In this document: positions 24,711 to 36,033 of the stretch, in pieces
How positions within the stretch are numbered: position 1 is the stretch's first letter
Layout: each line of letters opens with the position of its first letter
Assembly: GCA_033030425.1 (NCBI GenBank)
Contig: JAUFSD010000022.1
Location: 868,001 to 932,000 of the forward strand
Source: Verpa conica
Taxonomy: Eukaryota > Ascomycota > Pezizomycetes > Pezizales > Morchellaceae
Length of the DNA stretch: 64,000 bases
Direction of reading: 5' to 3'
Translations under genes and position numbers: made by a program
Notes under the pieces: model-generated
Told to the model about the DNA's origin: nothing
The model's input: only the letters and a program-made list of their open reading frames with translations
Databases searched by the model: none

Positions 24711-27700
24711 TTAATTCCATCCCAGGGAATTCTCAGCCATCATTGGAGCAGAAATTTGCTGTGTCCTTGCACTAGCCTTGCCGCTCCCTCTACTTCCTCT
24801 CTTATCAAACGCGCCCCTCGCTCCGTGCATAACTGCCGCTCCACCGCCACTCATAAGCCCACTAGCCGGGTTGCTCCCAGGTGATACACTTCGGTTGATG
24901 GAATTCGAGCGACCATGTCTCCCAGCCCTCCTCTGCCTATACCTTCTCGCAACTAGAAACATCGCAGCACCATACGCGGCAGCACCAGCAACAATTCCAA
25001 CACTAAGACCGATAGTCTTCCCAGAAACACTAGTAGTCGATGATGTAGCCCCCATAGGCGCAGCGTTGCCATTATCATTTGAACCATCACTGTTATCTCC
25101 ATTCGTCCAAGTCCCACCACTGCCTGTAGAGCCACTGTTACCGCTAGTAAGATCATCATCGGTAGTCGCCAAGGGAATCTCGGAGTCAAGTAGATTCATT
25201 ATGATATTAGTCGAGTTGTCAGGGTTATGGAACATGCGAGATGCAGGAGTATGACGGTCTAGATCCAGCTTTTCAAACAAATCGCTAGGGATATACGCAA
25301 AAGCCAAAGTAGTGACCCATCCCTTTGTACGTGAGGTGTCATACGGCTGAAGGCTGTGCATGATAACATCAGAAGAGTCAATACCCATCCCATAAGCTAG
25401 TCCCCTGGGTAGATAATAAAAGATCTGAATATAGGAATCTGGAGTTTTGGCAACGAAAGGATAATTAAGCCCATAGGTGAAACCCATATGGATAAGTGTA
25501 TGATTATCTGGTGGCGTTGGTATACCTCCAGAAGGTATGATCATCTTCGGAAGATCTGTAGGGATACCAGTTTGAATGGCAGTTGTAGTAGTCACAGTCT
25601 CGTCCCCACTGGCTGTGGCAATAGTAGATGTGGTAGCTGGTGCAGTTGAAATTTCTGGAGGGAACCAAATACTGGTGGAGGTTGTTAAAGTGGTACTAGT
25701 TTTGCTTGTTTCTGAAGTCTTCGGTAGTTCAGTTGTAGTAGACTCTTTTGAAGTAGAGGTTTGAGTGGTATTTCCAGTAATCTGGGGAGAAGTAATAGCT
25801 CCAGTGGTAGTAGAGGTCTCAGATGTAGCAGTTGCAGATGTGACGGCTGAAGATGCGGTGCCTGAAGACGTAGTACCCGGTGAAGTAGTTCCCGAAGATG
25901 TAACTCCTGAAGTAGTTCCCGAAGATGTAATTCCTGACGTAGCCCCCGAAGACGTAGTTCCCGAAGTAGTTTCTGAGGATGTGACCGGAGCAGTACCATT
26001 GGCAGTTGGTGGCAATAAGGTAGTGGTATCAATAGGCAATGAAGTGGTCAAAGGATGCGATGATGTTAAGCTTTCAATGGTTCCGTTTGAGGTGGGAGAT
26101 GGGCCTAGGATACTAGAAAGAATTGATGAGAGTATTGGATCGAGAGTAATTGATGAAGTTGGGCTAGTAATGACTGCGGTTGAATTGTTGTCCGTAATAA
26201 TTGCAGTAGGAACCGTAACGATAGAACTAATCAACGAAGAGAACGAGGTGGTATCGATAGGAAGGGTTCCATTGGTTTCAATCGGAAGCGGAATACCAGT
26301 CGTTAAGGTTGGAGTAATACTTGAAAGTATGCTAGAAACATCCGTTGGAATGGTGTTGTTATCTGAAGAAATATCAGTCACCGACGGCAAGACTGATTGT
26401 AACGTTGAAGATATCGATGAAATGTCAATGATTGACGTCACTAGAAAAGTTTTAGTCAGCAAAATACTCGAAAATGATAAAACTTAACAACTAATACCAT
26501 TTATAGCACCCCCAATATCGGTAGTTGTAGGGATAATGCTTTCCAAAACTGATGTTGGGTCAAGTCCAGACACGGTTGAGGAAGTTGAGATAATGATCGG
26601 CAGAGTAACAACAGAACTAGTAGGGGTTACTTCTGGCAGTGTAGAGTTTGCGATATCAGTAACCTCAGAAGCGGCGGATGTAGCCACGGGGGTAGCTTCA
26701 GAAACCACAGAGCTGGCAACTGAAGAAACACCGACGGCCACAGAAGTAGCCTCGGAAGCAATAGAACTAGCGGCAGAGGTGACATCGGAAACTGTGGACC
26801 CAGCAACGGAAGTAATATCTGAAGCAATGGAACTAGCAATAGAAGTGATATCTGAAGCAACTGAAGTAGCGACTGAAGTAGCATCGGAAACCGCGGAACC
26901 AGCGGCTGAGGTGGCATCTGAAGCGATGGAACTGGCGGCCGAAGTAACCTCAGAAACAGCAGAACTAGCGACAGAAGTGATATCAGAAACTGCAGAGCCC
27001 ACAACTGAAGTAACCCCTGAAGCAATGGAACTAGCGGCCGAAGTAATCTCAGAAGCAGCTGAAGTGACATCGGAAGCTACTGAACTGGCTACTGAAGTTA
27101 TATCTGACGCAACGGAACTGGCGACAGAAGTAGCCCCAGAAACAGCGGAACCAGCAGCAGAAGTAACTTCAGAGACGACAGAAGTAGCCCCAGAAACAGC
27201 GGAACCGGCAGCAGAAGTAACCTCAGAGACAACAGAACTAGCGGCGGATGTAATATCAGAGACAGCGGAGCTGGCGGCAGATGTAACCTCGGAGACAGCA
27301 GAACTAGCGACGGACGTAACATCAGAAACAATAGAACTAGCGACGGACGTAGCCTCAGAAACAACAGAACTAGCAACGGATGTAGCCTCAGAAACAATAG
27401 AGCTGGCGGCAGAAGTGACCTCAGAAACAGCAGAGCTAGCGACAGATGTAGCCTCAGAAACAATAGAACTAGCAGCAGAAGTAACCTCAGAAATAGCAGA
27501 GCTAGCAGCGGATGTAACATCAGAAACAACAGAGCTGGCGGCCGAAGTAACCCCAGAGACCACAGAGCTAGCGGCGGACGTAACCTCAGAAACAACAGAA
27601 CTGGCGGCAGAAGTAACCTCAGAGACAGCAGAACTAGCGACGGACGTAACTTCAGAAACAGCAGAGCTGGCGACAGACGAAACATCAGATACAACAGAGC

Positions 27701-28688
27701 TGGCGGCGGACGTGACTTCAGATACGACAGAGCTGGCGGCCGACGTGACTTCAGAAACAGCAGAGCTGGCGACGGATGTAACATCAGATACGACAGAGCT
27801 GGCGGCGGACGTAACTTCAGAAACAACAGAACTGGCGGCAGAAGTAACCTCAGAGACAGCAGAACTAGCGGCGGACGTAACTTCAGAAACAGCAGAACTG
27901 GCGACGGATGTAACATCAGATACAACAGAACTGGCGACGGACGTAACATCAGAAACAACAGAGCTGGCGGCCGACGTGACTTCAGATACAGCAGAGCTGA
28001 CTACCGAAGTAACATCAGAAACAACAGAGCTGGCGGCCGAAGTAACCTCGGAAACGGCGGAACCAGCCACTGAAGTAGCGCTCGAAACTATTGAAGAAAC
28101 ATCGGAAACCACAGGAGCAACCACCGCTGAAGTAAGACTTGAAACCACAGAACTTGGTGCTGCGACGACAGAGCTGACAACTGCTGAAAGAGCCGAGGTC
28201 ACTGGCAAATTGACAATTGCTGTTGCACTAGTAGTAACTGAAGAGTCGGCACTTGTTGGAGTAGTAGTTGTAGAATCAGTATTTGGTGTAGTAGCTGCCG
28301 ATGAATCGGTACTTGTTAAACTTGCTGAGTCGCTTGTAGCCGTAGTGTCGGATGGCGATACAAAAATGGTTGTAGTTATTGTTGGGGAAGCATCTTTATC
28401 AGTTGGTGAAGAGCTTGGTGGATCCGTTCGGACTGAAGGAGCGAATAGTGACGACAAAAAAGAGTCGAGATCTGTAGAACTAGCTGTTGTTGAGGGTTTG
28501 GAGCTTGAGAGTGGAGGAGGAGGAATATCCACAATTGTTGTATTAGTGATTTGCCTTTTGATATGCCTGGGGAAATAATGTTGTGGCGAAGCGGGAGGAA
28601 GTGGATTTGCATCCTGAGCTGCAGTAAACCCAACCAGTGACGATAGTACTGGTAGGGCGATTGCAAAGGCGATCCTAGGCGCCTTCAT
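24711..28688 (-). CDS. MSB2: Msb2-type signalling mucin
   Basis: Cell-surface mucin that senses surface and osmotic cues and feeds the filamentous-growth and HOG MAP kinase pathways through Cdc42 and Sho1. Exons on the minus strand: 28688-26498 and 26440-24711, joined across a 57-nt intron with a weak gtatta donor, a tgactaa branch site and a ctag acceptor, giving GAIN|V|TSII in phase; 1306 aa. Order: signal peptide (residues 1-24, ending AAQ), Ser/Thr-rich region, about 44 eleven-residue repeats (about 193-680), a second Ser/Thr-rich region with Gly/Thr/Ser repeats, and a conserved ectodomain at about 1025-1143 (motifs HMGFTYGLNYPF, YLPRGLAYG, VIMHSLQPYDT, HTPASRM). One membrane helix (about 1207-1230) is followed by RRYRQRR and a basic cytoplasmic tail of about 75 residues. 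The ectodomain, rather than the repeats, supports the Msb2 name. Without splicing the two halves look like separate genes. Confidence 0.9.
26650..28112 (-). repeat. 33-bp tandem repeat array inside MSB2
   Basis: About 44 units of 33 bases encode variants of SS(A/V)VS(E/D)VTS(A/V)A. Units differ by point changes and the phase is held throughout. Every residue is a candidate O-glycosylation neighbour, giving the stiff mucin rod. The same DNA is also open on the other strand for 680 codons, which is a composition effect. Confidence 0.9.
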
Positions 28689-28731
28689 CTTGAACTACCG
28701 TCGTTCGTCTTTCCGAACCTTTCTCTTCAAT

Positions 28732-28791
28732 CTAAGTGTGAATAAAACTTTTGAAATATGTTGCGTTAAATGTTGTCTTGAGGTCGCTTAC
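28732..28791 (-). other. Candidate 60-nt intron in the MSB2 5' untranslated region
   Basis: On the minus strand a gtaagc donor (28791) and a cacttag acceptor (28732) lie 44 bases upstream of the MSB2 start codon. Length and motifs match the other introns in the window. It does not change the protein; RNA data would be needed to confirm it. Confidence 0.4.
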
Positions 28792-29662
28792 TTGTAATGG
28801 AGTTTAGTTCGCCAGTTGGAAGGATGTTGATATTGGTTTTGTGAAACGAATGGAATTGACAGAGCAATACAACGAGCAAAAAGGTGAATCAAAAGAACGT
28901 GGGGCCTGTGAAAGGAAAATCAAGGAAGGAATGTGTCAGCGTCCATCTCATGAGGTAGTAGGGGAAGGTGCAGTGTTATAGAACCGGAACGTGGGTGGGT
29001 GTAAAAGGGGCATAAGGTGAAACTTACGGAGCGAGGCTCCAAGCGAAATCAACAACAAATACCCAGACCCAAATTTACCGTGAAAGTTGAGTAAGCTTCT
29101 CTCGGCCTTCTCTTCGAAACAATGTATCGCAGAACTAGGTATCGTAAATTCGTTGTTTTAGGGGGAGTAAGCGGACTTATCGAACTATCGAATTAGCGGG
29201 ATTCGTCCACCTCTAATAGTATCCCACCCAAACAAAGAAATTATGATTATATGCCAACCACGCGTGAAGGGCAAAACTCACTATTTCCCAACCACAAGAT
29301 CGACGTGTCGACGAGTCCAACCTGTTTACGGATGCCACGGATGCCACGAATGCCGAATTGTGGGGAGAGACACTGAGTTGAGGAATGTGCTTTGAGACAG
29401 CGTCTTCCACGAAACGTCAAGCGGAAGTGCAGGAAGGAAGCAGCAACAACAGCAACAGTGAGCAGTAGCGACAAAGGAATGGATCCGAGAAAGGGGGGGG
29501 GTATCAAAAGAACCTTCCTAGGGGAGAAAAAGAACAAAAAAAGCCAATTAATGAGAGTGAGGGAGAAGAAGAGCAAAGGAGTGTGGAGTGCGAGGGCAGT
29601 AAATTGCTCTGCAGGAAGGTACGACAGACGGGGGGCGCCAAAACGAGTGTGATGAGAGGCGA

Positions 29663-29695
29663 GGGGGGGGGGCTGTTGCGGAGGGGAGGGGGGGG
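29663..29695 (+). other. G-run cluster with G-quadruplex potential
   Basis: Runs of 10, 4 and 8 guanines lie within 33 bases, about 1 kb upstream of the MSB2 start, and another run of 9 lies near 29491. The long runs can supply the four G-tracts needed for a quadruplex. The C-rich partner is the MSB2 coding strand. Confidence 0.5.
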
Positions 29696-29716
29696 AAGTC
29701 AGCAATGGATCAATCC

Positions 29717-29717
<1 letters not shown>

Positions 29718-29745
<28 letters not shown>
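29718..29745 (+). repeat. (AG)14 microsatellite
   Basis: A pure 28-base AG tract in the MSB2 upstream region. It may act as a promoter spacer of the GAGA type and is likely to be polymorphic. Confidence 0.85.
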
Positions 29746-29747
<2 letters not shown>

Positions 29748-30160
29748 AGGGCAGCTGTTACAAGGGATGGATGAATGGATGGACGGGGGGGTCAGAAGAG
29801 TGGGAGGGTCCGGCACGAGGGGGAAGCTGCGCAATTACTTACCTATTCACACACTCAGCGGCACCCAGCAAATACACAAACACCGGGAGTAACAAGCAGA
29901 ATAGAGAGAAAGAAAGAGTAACAATAGAGAAGTACAAGATGAACTCCAAAAAAAGACCTGTCGAGAAAAAGGAAAGAAAAGGAGGGTGGTGAGGTACCGC
30001 TCGAGGTACTCTCTTCGGAGGTGTTGGAGTATGGAGTTATTAGGTGGTGTGTATTTTGGACGGGGAGCAAGAGAAGACGAAAGGCACGGGGAACCGGCCA
30101 GGCAAAAGATGCACAAAACGATGCGTAATTAAATGCATGCAGCAGCACCTACTCTAACAG

Positions 30161-33100
30161 CAGCAGCTCTTCTATTTTCTAACAGATGCTAAGGCTGTGA
30201 CCCGTTCTGCGTCCAACCAGCGAAGCGACTTTGTTCTAGCTGCTTTGCCATGTCAAAACCCAGAAGACTCTTCGTAAAAAAGCCACCAGTAACAAGCCCC
30301 TCGAGTCTGAGGACACGAATCAGGCCTGTGGCACCCAGTCACCTTCGTGTGTTTCCTCTTTGATCTCAACGCTGTGGTTGCGAGCTTCCGCTTTGGGATC
30401 TCTTCGTTTCGGGTTCGCAAGCTGCGACAGGGGCAGACATGCAGATGGTTGGTCAACAGGATCCATGAGCCCCCCCCCCCAGAGTGGAAAATAGATTGGA
30501 GCAAGGATATATATCAACATGGCAGATTCGGAAAGGCCCCGCATCTTCCGGTCTTCGCTCCCCCTCATATTCATCTCCGTACCTCGTAGCCGTAGGGTTT
30601 ACCGACCGTTTAGTAGAATAAGAAAAAAGAACAAGTCCCTGGCTGGCTGGTGCCGCTGCTGGTGCTGGGCTTTCTCTACATGTAGCCACCATACACGCAA
30701 CTATAACTCTAACTATATGTGCACGAGTAAAGTTGTAATTTTAGGGAGATTAGAGTGTTTAAAACCACATTTTATTACTATTATTCTTTTGGTTTTTTCA
30801 AGGAATTCATCCAGGGATCTATACCACGCAGTATAAAATAAAATTTGCATATGTATGTGGGCCGCTTTACGGCGCAGAGCATCTTGTGCGGAGTGGGGTC
30901 ACTATGGTCAATCCTCAAGAGCCCTTCTGCGCATCATCATCATGCCAAGGTAGTGGTTCATCGACCTCGCGCTTAACTAATGCCTAAGGCTTCCACTCAG
31001 GAACGATTCGCGAGCACGAGAGGTGGGCCGGTTTCAAGCCATAGATGATCCAGGAACGGATGCCGCCTCTATCCTTCCGATACACGAGGGATGGAAGGGA
31101 TGATTGATCCAAGCTTGGATAGGTAAGTCTTCTTTTTTTTTTACCGAGTGTGGCTTGCATACGGGTCTAGCCAGTCCCACGCGCCCTAAAAAAGTCAACG
31201 GCAAAAAGAGTATGTGTGCTTTTTTTAGCTGATTTTAAGACAGCCCTAACCCTTCCTTTGGGATATGTCGCTTTTGTTAGAATTCGATGTTAATATCTAA
31301 TCGAGATGCAGCGCTTACCCAATTATCGGTACTACTCCTCTTGCACGCGTAATTGCGTCTACGGGAAGAACAACTCATCATAATGGTTACTTCCTTTTCT
31401 GAAAGTAGACCGTGACTCCACTCCCCTCCGCCCAGAACTTTTAATATCGTCGTGCCATACTATGCTGATATGATATTTACCCATTTGACTAGACATGCTT
31501 GTTTATTTTATCTGCTGACATGCATTGCCACAAGTTCGTCCGCGGAGTGACATGAAAAAAAACACATATGGCGCAAGAAGCAACTCTTCCCAAAAGCGGA
31601 TCGTCTAAGCAGGTACAGGATCATCGATCGGCAGCCCTGCTTGCTTTGATGCTCCCACCCGTTCGTCAGTACTCTACCGCGTCTCATGTTTTTTTCTCCA
31701 CCCGCGCCAATTAAGGTTTTGTAAAAAAAGACTGGCCCCAATGCTTGTTAGATATATTCTATGATCCTTATGTTTGGGGAAGTGAGGGGGGCCCTTGCTG
31801 GGCCTTCCTTCGGGCATGCGGAAATCACCATGGCTGGAGCTCCTCGCATATTTTAGGCCCCACGCGGCCCAAGTATATGGTCTCAGGAAACCCTCTGGGG
31901 AGTTGATTCTTCTTTTCTTTTCTTTTCGAGAAGATGATCGGTGGATATGAAGGGCTAATACCAGGTTGTTTTGAAGGGGGTTTGCCTGGGTCTAGCCCCG
32001 CTGATAAGCCCGATTCATTAGATCTCACTCGAGGCTGACTCTAGCTTGTACACTCTGGGAACTTCTAACTTCATATTCTTTGGTTCCCTGGTCTTATATT
32101 TTAGCCGCTAAACCTTTAACCTAAGAAATCAGCCCTGTTTAGGTATTACAAACGCCTACGTATTCTCCGAAGGGAAAAGTTGCCAGTGCGCTCTTTAGAA
32201 TGTCAATTCTAAGCTAGCTCTTTGTTGGATTGGGCTAAAATTCTATAAAAATAGGCTTTAGTCCTACGATAGACTTTGTTGGTGTCTTAAGTTATAAAAG
32301 CAGGTGCCTACTAAGAAGTCAACCCTTTCTAGTATTTCAAACTCTAGTAGCTAACCAAAACAAGGCGTCTAGACGCTTCTGTGAAAAAAACGTTTTACTT
32401 CGGGACCTACAGGTATTTCGAGAACAATGGTATGTTTTACGCCTCTGGACCTACAAAGTTAGAGCGGCAAGGGGAAAAATTTTGCGGCTCTGTTTTCTGG
32501 AATGAGACGTGCATTCCCCACGTGTTGTTCCCAATTCGTGATAGCCTCCTTGGCGATAGTGCCTTTTGAGACATTAATGTGAGGTAGATGAGTACTCTGA
32601 GACACAACTTCCGGTGGAAACCATCAATTCAATAAGAAGGCGTTGAGCCACCTTGACTATCCAGGTTCTGTATCACTGTCAGCACTTGTGTACACTGTCG
32701 ATTTCCTAGAATCCCATAACCCTTCGCTTAGATGCCGGAGTAGGTCAGTCACGAAACGAGAAGGAAAAAAATCGGTATTACCACTATTATGATGAAACTA
32801 TAGATCTAGCGAGAGAAACGCCAAGTCGTCTGGAGACATGTCTACAATCAAAGTCTGACGCTAAACCTACAGCCCAAACCAATCGGCACATTTCACGACG
32901 CATAAGGGAGAAACATCGCTAACGCCTGTGAGGTGCGGTGAGATACAAGTGTGGTTGCGCAAAAGCCTCATGCAGATGACTGCGACTGATCCGCATCGCT
33001 CTACTTGACAGCGACAATCACTTGAGTAAGGAGAACCCTTCGAGAATCAATCCGAGCACATGTGACATGTTAATATAGATGCGTACGTACTAGCGTAGAC

Positions 33101-35347
33101 AGTGCAGCTTCTTTTTTTATTCCGTAGTTTCGCCTTAAGATCAATCATACATAAGCTCCGTTTTTTAACTATCTCAAGGTTTGCTTTTTTTCCCTTTCGA
33201 TTATCCAGAGCCCGGTGTGAGGGGGAGGCGTTTGAAGGAGGGGCCCAATTTCGTATTTTGCACTTTGGTGGGGTGAAGTGCTTGTCTGATGTCAACGAAC
33301 AGGTGTGTCAGAAAGTCCAAACTTCCAGAAGCTCAGATCAAAGATAGCTGCGCGTGCAGAATTAACAAAACTCTCTCAGAATGCGATGCTAAAGTTCTGA
33401 CATACATAGAAGCCAGCCTTCGGGATCATCGTTTCCCATTCGAACGTGGCTTATCGCAGCAAGTCTTCGGTAAACGTTTTGCGCTTAATTCAGGTCATCC
33501 TGTGTATTTTTTGAGGGGGCAGGATTGTGTTCCTGGAATGTCAGCTATGAGCTTCTTCAAGAACTTCAATATAAACCTATATTTAGAGACTCTTTTATCT
33601 CACCGGGGGTGATACGAGGCGTCACTTTTACTATCTATGTGCTGCATCATCGGTACTGCTAAGCTTACTGGGGTTACATATGCACCGGTTCTCACTCGTG
33701 ACGCACAGAGATAAATAACTTTGTCGGAGCAGGGACCGCGCCTAAGCCCCAACGTCTATTGTTGAGCGTTGCATGGTAGGAAACGATTGACCGAAAATCA
33801 TCGTGAGGCTGTCGTAAAGGCAATTAAGTGACATGCAACTAACCGAACCGCTCATTGCCAAGAGCAAATAGATACATGTATCTAGCTGAGATAATTAAGG
33901 GAAAGTGTAATTAACTATTCGATTTGTATGGAGAACTGTACACAAGGATAACCCCGAAGCGCTAGGAGCCTAAAAAGCCAAGAGTCCAATCTCCATTAGA
34001 ATGGGTCACTCCTCCACTCACAGACATGCGCTCTTCTCTGCTTCATCGGAGATCAGATCTATCGGACGGTATTTTAACCCTTCGCTGGCATCTAGGGCTC
34101 TCCCTATCAAAATCCGTATGCTGTAAATTTATACTCAACGCGGTTGGAGGCGTGAGACAAGGAAACCCAAAAAGCAAGTTCCGGCTACGTATCCCTCATC
34201 AACCGGCAATGAGCTTGGTACCCAATTAGACACCGCTTATGTGTGGCAAGGACTTCCCATCCCGGAAAACCGTTTCAATCTCATTTTCAATACGAGGTAT
34301 GTTTTCTTACCTCTATTATATAACCCCGCACCAACTATAAAATATCGGAGATAATTACTTGGGGGTTGGGGATCACCAAAACTTGTTGCCCCCCCCAAAT
34401 CTCCTCTAAAGCATGGGGTAGATCAGAGGGTGTTTTTACGCTTGGATTAAATCTGTATTTGTTGGTACACACTTAGGTAGTTGGGAGCGGTCAAGCTAAT
34501 TAAGCTTCCCGCAAATTACAATGTATACGTGTATTTCTTTGTGATCAGGTACCAAATGGCAGGTGCACAGTACCACATGGCACCGGCAAGGTACGTACAT
34601 AAAATTGCCTTAGGATTTAGTTAGGGTAAAATTTTATTTGGGATGACTGAAATTGTAAAATGCGGCTCGTCTAATTATATAACGGGAACATGGTATTGGG
34701 AGCTTATTCCTTTGTTGGTACGGACGGATTTCTGTGGCACCCTAGAAGTTAATCATCTCATCGCGTTCGGAGGGATGTGTCTCGTGGTTGGGATTAATTG
34801 GGTGTAGTTCCCACAAAGATAAAGTTCGGGCTCTAATGATCTAGAAGGCTCGGGAGATAAAATTTCCGTATTTCCCAGGAGTTTAGGGATTTCACTGCCT
34901 GAAAGGGAAAAGGTAAGTTGTAATTGCGTATTGAGATACATACTATATGTTACACCCGCTGTTTTGAGTTCGCTATTGTTTCTTGATAGAGTATACGTAC
35001 AGAAGTTTCGAGATGAAAAGTCAGGCTAAGATTGTAGAAGGAGTTTGTGTCATGATAAACTTCTTATAATGACACATTATCTTTTACGGAGATAGCGAGT
35101 TCCCAAGAGCAATTGTCTAGCTACGTAAACTTATATTAGATATTAAACCTAGTTTTGAGCTGTACTGATTTTCAAGTTCGTACATCGTTAGTAGACATTT
35201 AAGTTCGGATATAGTATCGTCATGATATATCACTCGATATAACTAAACATCTCGATTCGGGAATTTCTCTTTTTTTTGTTTTTCTCATTAATTACATTCG
35301 GGACTTTCTCGATTTAGTGCCAGTTTGTATATTAATTCAATAAGGGT
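30161..35347. other. Gene-free stretch between the MSB2 promoter and the 393-bp element
   Basis: About 5 kb with no supported gene. GC-richer patches at about 30250-31130 contain overlapping small frames on both strands with no family match. The frames at 33102-33347 and 33289-33612 overlap in two phases and look random. Confidence 0.5.
32381..32530 (+). repeat. Possible diverged dispersed repeat, copy B (partner at 10299)
   Basis: Shares about 20 of 24 bases with 10376-10399 and the translated motif KFCGxxFW, downstream of GTYxY. This copy contains an internal repeat of the motif GGACCTACA (about 32402 and 32448). It may be a relic of an old element. Confidence 0.25.
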
Positions 35348-35740
35348 ATGGGGCATCAAATGTGTCAAAGATGGATTTTCCCACTGGTGGTAAAATCATG
35401 GACCAACATGCTGGAATACAGTATAAACCTGGACCATCTGTCTAGAATACTATGATGGTCCACAATTAAAGGATTAAGATATGCAAATTTACTAATTAAA
35501 ATACATGAAGCGTCACTTGAAGCTGGATCCTTGGCTATTGCCTCTAAAGGGAAAGATAAGGCCTAGATCAGGATAAAGGGGATATCTATGTGTGAGATAT
35601 TTGTGTTAGCCTATAGTGGGCTATTATGGACCACTATAGTATTCCAGACAGGTGGTCCGGTTTTATATTGTATTCCAGTATGTTGGTCCATGATTTTACC
35701 ACCGGTAGGAAATTGAATTATGACACATTTGCTCTTCCAT
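35348..35740. mobile_element. 393-bp MITE-like element with 8-bp target duplication
   Basis: The 8-base sequence ATAAGGGT occurs directly at 35340-35347 and 35741-35748. Immediately inside, the left end ATGGGGCATCAAATGTGTCA and the reverse-complemented right end ATGGAAGAGCAAATGTGTCA match at 16 of 20 positions. The inverted similarity continues for about 110 bases per arm, including the perfectly paired core GTGGTAAAATCATGGACCAA. The interior is too small for a transposase. An 8-bp duplication is typical of hAT-type elements, so a non-autonomous hAT relative is the best guess. Confidence 0.75.
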
Positions 35741-36033
35741 ATAAGGGTGTTTATTCTTAATGTAGGTTTGTATAAATGTAAGGCGGTGTTTAGGTTTCGT
35801 AGACTTTGTGCTGTGGTTTAACCCTGAGAGTATATATTATACAAGTAGGATAATTCTTGTTATATAGATAAATACAGGGTTATTGTTTCCTAAACCTGGG
35901 ATATAAGGTATTGTGTTTGTAAGAAATTTACGAGGACTCATTAGAAAATATTTTAAAGACCAACAATACAGTTATAAGGGACTGGATTGTAAAAGAATTT
36001 GGTATTAGGTACATTTTATCTCCCCTGCTTATC
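35741..36033. other. Spacer between the 393-bp element and the orphan gene
   Basis: An AT-rich spacer of about 290 bases. It probably holds the 3' untranslated region of the minus-strand orphan gene. Confidence 0.45.

Larger units (their letters stand above)
28792..30160 (-). promoter_or_regulatory. MSB2 upstream region, C/T-rich on the coding strand
   Basis: Upstream of MSB2 the minus strand is pyrimidine-rich, with long C runs and a CT repeat, resembling the SCH9 leader. It probably contains the MSB2 promoter and leader. A 195-codon minus-strand frame (29247-29834) is low-complexity Ser/Pro/Leu and is not proposed as a gene. Confidence 0.4.

Noticed and set aside
27098..27958. 286-codon minus-strand frame rich in Leu and Pro
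   Set aside because: It is another phase of the same MSB2 repeat array.
26536..28578. 680-codon plus-strand open frame opposite MSB2
   Set aside because: It mirrors the 33-bp repeat of MSB2; the translation is a monotone Thr/Glu/Ala repeat with no signal, domain or splice support.
29247..29834. 195-codon minus-strand frame upstream of MSB2
   Set aside because: Low-complexity Ser/Pro/Leu product of C/T-rich DNA with microsatellite; no domain or start context.
33102..33612. Two overlapping plus-strand frames of 81 and 107 codons
   Set aside because: They are in different phases with no domain, no splice link and ordinary intergenic composition.
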